In this document: one piece after another, positions 6,439 to 14,749 of the stretch
Layout of the letters: each line of letters opens with the position of its first letter
Numbering within the stretch: the first letter of the stretch is position 1
Origin: Bacteroidota bacterium
Lineage (GTDB): Bacteria > Bacteroidota > Bacteroidia > Cytophagales > Cyclobacteriaceae
Length of the DNA: 49,600 nucleotides
Direction of reading: 5' to 3'
Assembly: GCA_023417065.1 (NCBI GenBank)
Contig: JAEZGH010000164.1
Location: forward strand, 1 to 49,600
Made by a program: the position numbers and the translations under genes
The notes under the pieces: generated by a model
Databases searched by the model: none
The model's input: the letters and a program-made list of their open reading frames with translations, nothing else
What the model was told of the DNA's origin: nothing

Positions 6439-9400
6439 TTAAAGCATTACTTCCACCTCAACTTCGCCCACTTTCTTCATCTTCTTCACCATGTCGTTCA
6501 CCGGATTTACACGGAACCGCCGCGAAAGCAACTCCAGGCTGATGTTCTCCTGTTCGTCGCGAATCTTCACAAACAGGGGCGTATTCCCTGAATATTCCTG
6601 GCAAACATCTTCGATTTTGCCAATGAAGTCCTGCGTGATCTCGGTAGCGTTGAGCCGAAGCTGGACACCCTTGCTGCGCTTGACGCCTATCTCATTCAGT
6701 AGGTCAATATTCCTGATTTTAAACTCAATGTTCTGCTGACCCCAGTTATTCTTGACCACCGCACCCTCGACAAAGACAAACCACCCGATATTCATGAAGT
6801 TTCTGAACTTCAGGTAGTCCTCGCCAAACAGGACAAAGGAAGTGTTTCCTGTATAGTCTTCAAGTGTAAACTTCCCAAAGGGCTTACCCGTCTTGGTCGT
6901 GCGATGCTCAACGGCGGAGACAATTCCGCCCAGTTTTAGCTCTCTGCCCAACAGGGGCTCGATCTCATTCAACTGAGCGCACGACGCCGTACAGAACGAC
7001 TCCATTTCAAACTTGAAGTTGTCAAGGGGATGGCCTGATATATAGATCCCGACGACTTCCTTCTCCAGGTTGAGCTTTTCAATTTCCGTGAAAGGTTCGA
7101 CAAACTCCACCCTGGGTTTGGGCATTGCCGCTCCCGACGTCCCACCAAAAAGGCTCGCCTGCGAGCTTTGTTCCTCCTGGACGGATTTGATGGCGTATTT
7201 GATCGATTTCTCAATAAGGCTGACATCGCCGTCCTTCGCATAGATGTATTGCCGGCGGTGAATGCCTTCGAAGCAATCAAATGCTCCCGACAGTGCAAGA
7301 CATTCGAATGTTTTTTTGTTGACGGATCGCTGGCTGACGCGCTTCGCGAAGTCGAAGACGTCGGTGAAGTGGCCCCGTGCATCCCGTTCTTCGATAATCG
7401 CCTCAACTGCTGATTCACCAGCACCCTTAATGGCACCTAAACCAAAGCGAATTTCACCATCGCGGTTCACTTCAAAGTATTTGCCCGACTCGTTGATATG
7501 AGGACCGAGCACGCGTATACCGAGGCTTCGGCACTCTTCAATAAAGAACGTAACGTTTTCAAGGTTGTTCTGCGAGTGCGTGAGTACTGCCGCCATGTAC
7601 TCTGCAGGATAATTTGCCTTCAGGTACGCGGTGTGATACGCGACCAATGAATAACAGGTGGAGTGCGATTTGTTGAAGGCGTATTGAGCAAATGCTTCCC
7701 AGTCGGTCCAGATTTTCTCGCATATCTCGCGACCGTGACCGCGTTCTGCACATCCGGCAAGGAACTTGTCCTTCATTTTGTCAAGTACTGCCTTCTGCTT
7801 CTTACCCATCGCCTTACGCAGTACGTCGGCGTCACCCTTGCTGAACCCCGCCAGCTTTTGCGACAGCAACATCACCTGCTCCTGGTATACGGTAATACCG
7901 TAAGTTTCCGCCAGGAACTCCTCCATCTCGGGCAAGTCGTATTTGATCGGCTCACGACCATGCTTACGGGAAATGAACGCTGGGATATATTCCATTGGCC
8001 CCGGACGATACAGCGCGTTCATCGCGATCAGATCCTCGAACTTGTCGGGCTTCAGCTGACGCAGGTACTTCTGCATCCCCACACTTTCAAACTGGAACGT
8101 CCCCGTCGTGTCGCCACGCTGGAAGAGCTGATATGTTTTGACGTCATCGAGTGGAATTTCATCCACCACCAGGGTTATTCCCCTGCTCTTCCTGATGTTC
8201 TTTATAGCAGTATTGATGATGGAAAGGGTGGTAAGCCCGAGAAAGTCCATCTTCAGCATACCTGCACTTTCAACCACGCTGTTGTCAAACTGGGTGACAA
8301 GCATTTCCGAATCCCTCGCCGTGGAGACAGGAACGAACTTCGTCAGGTCATCGGGTGTAATGATGACTCCGCAGGCATGCGTTCCTGTGCTTCTGACAGA
8401 CCCTTCCAGAATAACGGCTTGCTGAAGCACCTGGGCCTTCAGGTCGTTGCCCCGCTTGATGTCGGCAAGCTCTTTAACCTCTTCGAATGCCGCGTTCAGC
8501 GAAGTACCCGGCTTCTCGGGAATCATTTTCGCCAGTGTATTTGCCTCCGCCAAAGGAAGCTCCATAACGCGCGCGCAATCGCGGATCGACGACTTGGCGG
8601 CCATCGTACCATAGGTGATGATCTGTGCAACCTGGGTTTTGCCGTATTTATCAATGACATATTTCAGTACACGCTCCCGACCTTCATCGTCAAAGTCGAT
8701 ATCAATATCGGGAAGTGAAACACGGTCGGGGTTTAGGAAACGCTCAAAAAGCAAATCATACTTGATGGGATCGACGTTGGTGATACCTATACAATAGGCG
8801 ACGGCTGATCCTGCCGCCGATCCCCGACCCGGCCCGACCGACACACCCATCTCCCGCGCTGCCGACGTGAAGTCCTGCACAATAAGGAAGTATCCCGGAT
8901 AACCTGTTTTGCGAATTGTTTCCAGTTCAAAATCCAGGCGCTCGCGAATGGCATCGGTGATCTCCGGATACTTCTTCCTGGCGCCCTCGTAAGTCAGGTG
9001 CCGCAGATATTCATCTTCAGTTGTAAACTCCGGCGGAATATCGAATTTCGGCAGGAGCACGGGGCGCTCCAGCGTATACGACTCAATCTTGTCAAGGATT
9101 TCACTGATCGTATTGATAGCTTCCGGCAAGTCGCGGAAAATGGATTTCATTTCCTCCTGCGTCTTGAGGTAATATTCCGTATTCGACAGCCCGTATCTGT
9201 GACCGCGACCATAACCAATAGGGGTCGACTGGAATTCTCCCTCCTTTATGCAAAGCAATACATCGTGCGCATTCGCTTCGTCCTTGGTTAGATAGAAGGA
9301 TTCATTCGCAGCGAAATACTTCACGCCATACTTCTTCGCGAAACGCAAAAGAGTCTCGTTCACGTGATCCTCTTCGGCTATGCCGTGACGGTTGAGCTCG

Positions 9401-10629
9401 ATATAGAAATCATCTCCAAACTGGCGGTGCCACCATACGAACGCATCTTCAGCCTGCTTCTCACCAACGTTCAAAATCAGGTGCGGAACTTCACTGTTCA
9501 GGTTTCCTGTCGTGGCAATAAGGTCACTCTTGTATTGAACGACCAAGTCTTTATCTATCCGGGGGTAGATGCCGTACAATCCTTCAATAAATCCATAAGA
9601 ACTGAGCTTCGCCAGGTTGTGGTACCCATTCTTGTTTTTAGCGATCAAGACCTGGTGGTAACGCTTGTCGGGATTGTCTTTGGTAAACTTCAGTTTCTTG
9701 CGCTCCTCGGCGATAAAGAACTCACATCCTACGATAGGTTTGATTTCGTGGTTCAAGGCCTCGCGTACGAACTTAAAGGCGCCGTACATGTTCCCCAAGT
9801 CCGTCAAAGCTATCGCCGGCATGTTCAGAGCCTTTGCTTTTGCAACGAGCGATTTGATGTCAGGTGTAGCCTGCAGGACCGAGAATTGTGAGTGCACGTG
9901 GAGGTGAACAAACGGCTTGTCTGTTACCTCGGCATGTTCCTCCTTCAGGGAATAAGATGCGTCTTTCTTTTTTTCGCGTTTGGTGAAATTGGCCGCGTCG
10001 AGGTTTGGTTCTTCGTAGACAATTTCCTCTACCGGTGTTTCATCGAAGGGTTTGATGACCCTGTTTGTCAGCAATCCGAAGAAACACCGTGCCGTGGCTG
10101 CGACGTCGTAGGCCGCATCGTGGGCATCGCCAAATCCTTTATTGAAAAGTTTTTCGTGCAGCTCTATAAGGCGGGGCATCTTCAGCCTGCCGCCGATACC
10201 TCCTGACAGGTTGCAGAATTCTGTTCCCGCTATACCTGTGTCGAGACGTGCCAGGTTCAGGAATTGCTCGGGTGCAAAGCTGCTCCGGATAAATTCTGCG
10301 CCGATAATATTGATGTCAAATTCAATATTATGACCTACGAGCTGCGACGTCTTTGTCAGGTCCTGAACAAACGTACTGAGTACCTGGACCAGGTCATGCC
10401 CTTCTTCCAGAGCGCGTTTCGTCGAGATGCCGTGGATTTGTTCAGCCTTATATGGAATGTCAAACCCATCGGGTTTGACGATATAGTTGTGCTGGGAAAT
10501 CAGCTTTCCCTTTGAATCATGCAGCTGCCACGCCAGTTGAACCAGTCGGGGCCAGTTGTCAAGATCGGTGATAGGGGCAGTCTTATTGTGCGGAACTCCG
10601 GTGGTTTCCGTATCGAAAATTAAATACAT
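6439..10629 (-). CDS. dnaE: DNA polymerase III alpha subunit with N-terminal proofreading exonuclease
   Basis: This 1396-residue replicative polymerase is about 230 residues longer than a standard DnaE. Residues 1-190 are a DEDDh 3'-5' exonuclease of the DnaQ type: DTETTG with D6 and E8, GHNIEFD with D105, and HDAAYD with H170 and D175. After a charged linker, the PHP domain begins at residue 240 with the intact metal motif HLHVH. The polymerase core follows, with GPGRGSAAGSA and the catalytic PDIDIDF near residue 642. Next come helix-hairpin-helix regions, and an OB fold near residue 1200. Proofreading would therefore be covalently attached to the polymerase. It is monocistronic, with its own -7 element. 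Confidence 0.97.
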   Translation of the reverse strand: MYLIFDTETTGVPHNKTAPITDLDNWPRLVQLAWQLHDSKGKLISQHNYIVKPDGFDIPYKAEQIHGISTKRALEEGHDLVQVLSTFVQDLTKTSQLVGHNIEFDINIIGAEFIRSSFAPEQFLNLARLDTGIAGTEFCNLSGGIGGRLKMPRLIELHEKLFNKGFGDAHDAAYDVAATARCFFGLLTNRVIKPFDETPVEEIVYEEPNLDAANFTKREKKKDASYSLKEEHAEVTDKPFVHLHVHSQFSVLQATPDIKSLVAKAKALNMPAIALTDLGNMYGAFKFVREALNHEIKPIVGCEFFIAEERKKLKFTKDNPDKRYHQVLIAKNKNGYHNLAKLSSYGFIEGLYGIYPRIDKDLVVQYKSDLIATTGNLNSEVPHLILNVGEKQAEDAFVWWHRQFGDDFYIELNRHGIAEEDHVNETLLRFAKKYGVKYFAANESFYLTKDEANAHDVLLCIKEGEFQSTPIGYGRGHRYGLSNTEYYLKTQEEMKSIFRDLPEAINTISEILDKIESYTLERPVLLPKFDIPPEFTTEDEYLRHLTYEGARKKYPEITDAIRERLDFELETIRKTGYPGYFLIVQDFTSAAREMGVSVGPGRGSAAGSAVAYCIGITNVDPIKYDLLFERFLNPDRVSLPDIDIDFDDEGRERVLKYVIDKYGKTQVAQIITYGTMAAKSSIRDCARVMELPLAEANTLAKMIPEKPGTSLNAAFEEVKELADIKRGNDLKAQVLQQAVILEGSVRSTGTHACGVIITPDDLTKFVPVSTARDSEMLVTQFDNSVVESAGMLKMDFLGLTTLSIINTAIKNIRKSRGITLVVDEIPLDDVKTYQLFQRGDTTGTFQFESVGMQKYLRQLKPDKFEDLIAMNALYRPGPMEYIPAFISRKHGREPIKYDLPEMEEFLAETYGITVYQEQVMLLSQKLAGFSKGDADVLRKAMGKKQKAVLDKMKDKFLAGCAERGHGREICEKIWTDWEAFAQYAFNKSHSTCYSLVAYHTAYLKANYPAEYMAAVLTHSQNNLENVTFFIEECRSLGIRVLGPHINESGKYFEVNRDGEIRFGLGAIKGAGESAVEAIIEERDARGHFTDVFDFAKRVSQRSVNKKTFECLALSGAFDCFEGIHRRQYIYAKDGDVSLIEKSIKYAIKSVQEEQSSQASLFGGTSGAAMPKPRVEFVEPFTEIEKLNLEKEVVGIYISGHPLDNFKFEMESFCTASCAQLNEIEPLLGRELKLGGIVSAVEHRTTKTGKPFGKFTLEDYTGNTSFVLFGEDYLKFRNFMNIGWFVFVEGAVVKNNWGQQNIEFKIRNIDLLNEIGVKRSKGVQLRLNATEITQDFIGKIEDVCQEYSGNTPLFVKIRDEQENISLELLSRRFRVNPVNDMVKKMKKVGEVEVEVML

Positions 10630-10650
10630 TTTTCAGCAGTGGATGATCGG

Positions 10651-10658
10651 CAAAGGTA
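10651..10658 (-). promoter_or_regulatory. -7 promoter element of dnaE
   Basis: The minus strand reads TACCTTTG, an exact TAnnTTTG match, 22 bases upstream of the dnaE start and identical to the trxA element. No matching -33 element is obvious. Confidence 0.5.
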
Positions 10659-10730
10659 GGGTATCACGATGAATTGAGGGAATTAAATACGCCCTGATCA
10701 AACCGAATTTCCGAGGGATTTCCACGAGGG

Positions 10731-10771
10731 CTTAAATAGGGGAATACCCGCGGTTGAAAACCCTTAAATAG
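10731..10771. repeat. Direct repeat CTTAAATAG in the dnaE-sdhC spacer
   Basis: Two copies of CTTAAATAG, at 10731-10739 and 10763-10771, lie 32 bases apart in the roughly 290-base non-coding stretch between dnaE and the small membrane peptide. The rest of that stretch shows nothing I can name. A role in regulating the peptide gene is possible but unsupported. Confidence 0.3.
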
Positions 10772-10917
10772 TCCATTTTTGGGAATTCAGTTCAGATTTG
10801 AATACCAGAAATCCGGGTCGATTTTTCATATGTTTCTTTAAGTGTCTGATTTTCAATTTAAAGAAATTGCGGTTCGGTTTTTGGAGTTTAGCCACCAAAA
10901 TCGAAAACACTTAGTCC

Positions 10918-11025
10918 ATGAAACGTGCGTTTAAGCTTGTGAAAGACTTTTTTCAGCGGGAATGGTTCCTTTTGGTGACGTTGTTTGTTATCGGCCTGAT
11001 TATCTATTTCTTCGAGTACGCCTGA
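10918..11025 (+). CDS. Small single-pass membrane protein, 35 residues
   Basis: The frame begins MKRAFKLVKDFFQREW and continues into a 16-18-residue hydrophobic helix (FLLVTLFVIGLIIYFF) ending in Glu-Tyr-Ala. A basic, amphipathic N-terminus followed by one membrane helix is the classic shape of a small inner-membrane regulatory or accessory peptide. It lies alone between dnaE and the sdh operon, on the sdh strand, 154 bases before sdhC. I do not recognise a family. The strongly organised sequence (positive-inside charge, uninterrupted helix) argues it is real; a role with succinate dehydrogenase is only a guess from position. Confidence 0.6.
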   Translation: MKRAFKLVKDFFQREWFLLVTLFVIGLIIYFFEYA

Positions 11026-11127
11026 TCCTCCCGGATAATCATCTTTGTCGCTGATTATTTTCATCGGCAACCAGGATTTATATTACACTGGTTGACCTAT
11101 TTAGAATACGTATAAAGTACCGTTGTC

Positions 11128-11159
11128 TTTGGTAGAATTCGCTTTGCAGACTATTTTTC
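11128..11159 (+). promoter_or_regulatory. Candidate promoter of sdhCAB
   Basis: TTTG at 11128-11131 is followed after 20 bases by TATTTTTC at 11152-11159. This is one mismatch from the Bacteroidota consensus TTTG-N19-TAnnTTTG. The sdhC start is 20 bases further on. Confidence 0.55.
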
Positions 11160-11179
11160 GCAAAAATTTTTAATGCAGT

Positions 11180-11863
11180 ATGAATTGGTTCACAAGGCTG
11201 GTGTCGAGTAGCATTGGCAGAAAACTACTCATGGCTCTTTCAGGGCTTTTTCTCATTCTTTTTCTTGCTGTCCACGTTGCCGGTAATTTGCAGCTCCTGA
11301 AGGCAGACGGAGGGAGAGCTTTCAATGAATATTCACAGTTCATGACAAGTAATCTGCTCATTAAGGTTGTTTCATATGTGAATTACGCCCTGATTCTCAT
11401 CCACGTAATCTGGGCAATCTGGCTTACCCGCCAGAATAGCGCTGCACGCGGCAGCGAAGGATATGCTGTTCAGAAGAACTCGTCTCACTGGACTTCCCGA
11501 AATATGGGTATCCTCGGTACCCTGATTTTAATCTTCCTGATCATTCACCTGAGGGGCTTCTGGTATCAGATGCACTGGGGTGGTATCGACACCGTGGTTT
11601 ACGATGGCGTTGAAGTGAAAGACCTGTACTCAGTTGTTGTATTCGCGTACAGCCAGCTGGCCTATGTGATCATTTACGTGGTGGGTATGGCAGTGCTCGC
11701 TTTCCACCTATGGCATGGATTCATCAGCGCATTTCAGACACTTGGATTAAACCATCCGAAGTACAACCCTGTTATAAAATTCGTCGGCAAGGCATTCGCG
11801 ATCATCGTTCCGTTGTTGTTCGCAATCATCCCGATTTTCATGTACTTCGACATTACATTATAA
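11180..11863 (+). CDS. sdhC: Succinate dehydrogenase cytochrome b subunit
   Basis: This is the 227-residue diheme cytochrome b558-type membrane anchor of complex II. It passes electrons between the iron-sulfur subunit and menaquinone in the inner membrane. Five hydrophobic helices are visible, with histidines in the helices suitable as heme ligands (LAVHVAGNL, LILIHVIWAI, IIHLRGFWYQMHW, LAFHLWHGF). The single fused cytochrome subunit is typical of type B succinate dehydrogenase/fumarate reductase, in contrast to the separate sdhC and sdhD of proteobacteria. It is first in the sdhCAB operon, 18 bases before sdhA. Confidence 0.94.
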   Translation: MNWFTRLVSSSIGRKLLMALSGLFLILFLAVHVAGNLQLLKADGGRAFNEYSQFMTSNLLIKVVSYVNYALILIHVIWAIWLTRQNSAARGSEGYAVQKNSSHWTSRNMGILGTLILIFLIIHLRGFWYQMHWGGIDTVVYDGVEVKDLYSVVVFAYSQLAYVIIYVVGMAVLAFHLWHGFISAFQTLGLNHPKYNPVIKFVGKAFAIIVPLLFAIIPIFMYFDITL

Positions 11864-11881
11864 CTCTCAGTTCATTATCAT

Positions 11882-13801
11882 ATGATATTAGATTCTAAAA
11901 TTCCCGAAGGGCCTCTCGCCGAAAAGTGGACGAAGCATAAATTCAACCTTAAGCTGGTCAACCCTGCGAATAAGCGCAAGTACGATATCATTGTTGTGGG
12001 AACCGGGCTTGCCGGCGCTTCCGCAGCTGCGTCACTGGGTGAACTGGGATATAATGTGAAGGCATTCTGCTTTCAGGATAGTCCACGCCGCGCTCACAGT
12101 ATCGCCGCACAGGGCGGTATAAACGCAGCAAAGAATTACCAAAACGACGGCGATAGTATCTTCCGCCTCTTTTATGATACCATCAAGGGCGGCGATTACC
12201 GCGCGCGTGAAGGCAATGTCTACCGCCTCGCGGAAGTCAGCGTGAATATCATCGATCAGTGTGTCGCTCAAGGTGTGCCCTTCGCGCGTGAATACGGCGG
12301 AACCCTTGCCAACCGCTCCTTCGGTGGCGCTCAGGTGTCCAGAACTTTCTATGCCCGCGGTCAGACAGGGCAACAACTGTTGCTGGGAGCATACAGCGCC
12401 CTTAACCGGCAAATCGCCAACGGCAAGGTCAAAATGTACAGCCGCACTGAACTTCTCGACGTCGTTCTGGTGGATGGCAAAGCCCGCGGTATAGTTACCC
12501 GCGACCTGGTAACCGGGAAAATCGAAGCCCACAGCGCCCACGCGGTTCTGCTGTGTACCGGCGGCTACGGAAACGTATTCTTCCTCTCGACAAACGCGAA
12601 AGGTTCAAACGCAACAGCAGCATGGCGGGCACACAAGAAAGGTGCTCTGTTTGGCAACCCTTGCTTCACACAGATCCACCCGACGTGTATCCCCGTTTCA
12701 GGTACACACCAGTCCAAGCTGACGCTGATGTCTGAGTCACTGCGAAACGATGGCCGCGTGTGGGTACCAAAAACGGCACGGCCGGGACTGACAGCAAAAG
12801 AGGCTGTTAACATCCCCGAGTCCGAACGTGATTACTTCCTCGAACGGAAATACCCGTCATTCGGAAACCTCGTGCCGCGTGACGTAGCTTCCAGAAACGC
12901 AAAATATATGTGTGATGAGGGAAAGGGCGTAGGCTCAGGCCTCGCAGTCTTCCTCGATTTCTCCGATGCCATCAAACGCGATGGAAAGAAAGTAGTGGAA
13001 GCCAAATACGGTAACCTGTTTGATATGTATAAACAAATTACTGGTGATAATCCATACGAGGTCCCGATGCAGATTTACCCTGCGGTACACTATACTATGG
13101 GTGGTCTGTGGGTTGACTACAACCTGATGACAACGGTTCCCGGACTTTATGCCCTGGGCGAGGCGAACTTCTCCGACCATGGCGCGAACCGCCTGGGGGC
13201 AAGTGCCCTGATGCAAGGACTCGCAGATGGATACTTTGTGATTCCTTATACAATTGGCGACTACCTCGCGACTATGCCTTACGAAAAAGTCAGCGTCGAC
13301 AGACCTGAATTCCGCGAGGCGATCGAAAGGGTGAACAACCAGATCAATCAGCTACTGTCAATTAAAGGAACAAAGACGGTTGACGAGTATCACCGCGAGC
13401 TTGGTCTCATTATGTGGGATTATTGCGGTATGTCGCGGAATGATGCGGGCCTCAAAGGAGCGAAGGTTAAGATCCAGCAGCTTCGGGAGGAGTACTGGAA
13501 GAATGTGAATGTTTGTGGCGGCGCCGGAGAGCTCAACCAGGAACTGGAAAAGGCAATGCGTGTCGCAGACTTCATGGAATTGGGTGAGCTGATGGTAGAC
13601 GATGCGCTCCACCGTTCAGAATCGTGTGGAGGACACTTCCGTGAAGAATCCCAAACTCCCGAAGGTGAAGCTCAGCGTAAGGACGACGAGTTCGCGTATG
13701 TCGCTGCCTGGGAGTACAAAGGCCCTAATCAGCAATCGGTTCTTCATAAGGAAGAACTGAAGTTTGAAAACGTCAAACTGACGCAAAGAAGTTACAAATA
13801 A
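11882..13801 (+). CDS. sdhA: Succinate dehydrogenase/fumarate reductase flavoprotein subunit
   Basis: This 639-residue catalytic subunit oxidizes succinate to fumarate in the TCA cycle. The FAD-binding Rossmann motif VVGTGLAGASAAASLGELG is near residue 40. The covalent-flavin histidine region (RRAHSIAAQGGINAAKNY) follows, with the substrate-binding loop around HPTCIPVSG and the C-terminal GLYALGEANFSDHGANRLG. Length and order match the type B enzyme of Bacteroidota. It lies between sdhC and sdhB with short gaps of 18 and 21 bases. The type cannot tell succinate oxidation from fumarate reduction; context in an apparently aerobic genome favours the former. Confidence 0.96.
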   Translation: MILDSKIPEGPLAEKWTKHKFNLKLVNPANKRKYDIIVVGTGLAGASAAASLGELGYNVKAFCFQDSPRRAHSIAAQGGINAAKNYQNDGDSIFRLFYDTIKGGDYRAREGNVYRLAEVSVNIIDQCVAQGVPFAREYGGTLANRSFGGAQVSRTFYARGQTGQQLLLGAYSALNRQIANGKVKMYSRTELLDVVLVDGKARGIVTRDLVTGKIEAHSAHAVLLCTGGYGNVFFLSTNAKGSNATAAWRAHKKGALFGNPCFTQIHPTCIPVSGTHQSKLTLMSESLRNDGRVWVPKTARPGLTAKEAVNIPESERDYFLERKYPSFGNLVPRDVASRNAKYMCDEGKGVGSGLAVFLDFSDAIKRDGKKVVEAKYGNLFDMYKQITGDNPYEVPMQIYPAVHYTMGGLWVDYNLMTTVPGLYALGEANFSDHGANRLGASALMQGLADGYFVIPYTIGDYLATMPYEKVSVDRPEFREAIERVNNQINQLLSIKGTKTVDEYHRELGLIMWDYCGMSRNDAGLKGAKVKIQQLREEYWKNVNVCGGAGELNQELEKAMRVADFMELGELMVDDALHRSESCGGHFREESQTPEGEAQRKDDEFAYVAAWEYKGPNQQSVLHKEELKFENVKLTQRSYK

Positions 13802-13822
13802 GAATCAACGAATTACTTCCAT

Positions 13823-14593
13823 ATGAAGATCACACTCAAGGTCTGGAGACAAAAGAACGCAGCGGCTAAAGGGGCTTTTCAGACATATGTCCTCGATGAC
13901 GTTTCTTCCGACATGTCATTTCTTGAAATGTTCGATGTGTTGAATATCGATTTGATTAAGAAGGGTCAGGAGCCCGTGGCATTCGATCACGATTGTCGCG
14001 AAGGTATTTGTGGTGCCTGTAGTATGTATATCAATGGCCGTCCCCACGGACCCCTCCAGACAACGACCTGCCAGTTACACATGAGGAGCTTCAAGGATGG
14101 GGACACGATCACTGTTGAACCCTGGAGAGCTTCTGCATTCCCTGTTATTAAAGACCTCGTCGTTGACAGAACGGCATTCGACCGCATCCAGCAGGCGGGA
14201 GGTTATATCTCCGTAAACACAGGCGGTGTGCCCGACGGAAACGAAATTCCTATTCCCAAAAAGATAGCCGACGAAGCCTTTGATGCGGCGACCTGTATTG
14301 GCTGCGGAGCCTGCGTGGCCGCGTGCAAGAACGCATCAGCAATGCTTTTCGTAAGTGCCAAAGTGAGCCAGCTCGCGTTACTTCCTCAAGGTAAGCCTGA
14401 GCGTAAAGAACGTGTCGAAAAGATGGTAGCTCAGATGGACGCAGAAGGCTTCGGCTCCTGTACAAATACAGGTGCTTGCGAAGCGGAATGCCCTAAGGGA
14501 ATCAGCCTGACAAACATTGCCCGCTTGAATCGCGAATACTATTCGGCTGTCGCAACCTCCTACGAACCCCAGTCAAAGGGTGGGGGAGACTAG
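13823..14593 (+). CDS. sdhB: Succinate dehydrogenase iron-sulfur subunit
   Basis: This 256-residue subunit carries electrons from the flavin to the cytochrome. Three cluster sites are visible. The plant-type [2Fe-2S] ligands are in CREGICGACSMYINGRP plus a downstream Cys. The [4Fe-4S] motif is CIGCGACVAAC. A third motif, CTNTGACEAECPKGI, matches the [3Fe-4S] site. It closes the sdhCAB operon and is followed 18 bases later by a strong terminator. The N-terminal ferredoxin-like and C-terminal alpha-helical ferredoxin domains are both complete. Confidence 0.96.
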   Translation: MKITLKVWRQKNAAAKGAFQTYVLDDVSSDMSFLEMFDVLNIDLIKKGQEPVAFDHDCREGICGACSMYINGRPHGPLQTTTCQLHMRSFKDGDTITVEPWRASAFPVIKDLVVDRTAFDRIQQAGGYISVNTGGVPDGNEIPIPKKIADEAFDAATCIGCGACVAACKNASAMLFVSAKVSQLALLPQGKPERKERVEKMVAQMDAEGFGSCTNTGACEAECPKGISLTNIARLNREYYSAVATSYEPQSKGGGD

Positions 14594-14611
14594 AAAAATC
14601 AACCGTGTAAG

Positions 14612-14647
14612 AAAAAGGGGATTGTGGTAAATCCCCTTTTTGTTTTT
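14612..14647 (+). terminator. Intrinsic terminator of sdhCAB
   Basis: AAAAAGGGGATT pairs with AATCCCCTTTTT around a 6-base loop, followed by further T. It is 18 bases after the sdhB stop. Confidence 0.93.
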
Positions 14648-14749
14648 ATGCACCAGACCCGATACCTTTAAGTCTGAATTTGCTCGTTTTTTTGCAATTC
14701 TGGCACGGATGTGGCATTTAATGAGCCCCGTAGGCCTAACGATTACACT

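Noticed and set aside
7663..8718. 351-codon plus-strand open frame
   Set aside because: It lies wholly inside dnaE on the other strand, opposite strongly conserved polymerase motifs, and its translation is His/Leu/Val-rich without any recognisable domain. It is a by-product of codon use in dnaE.
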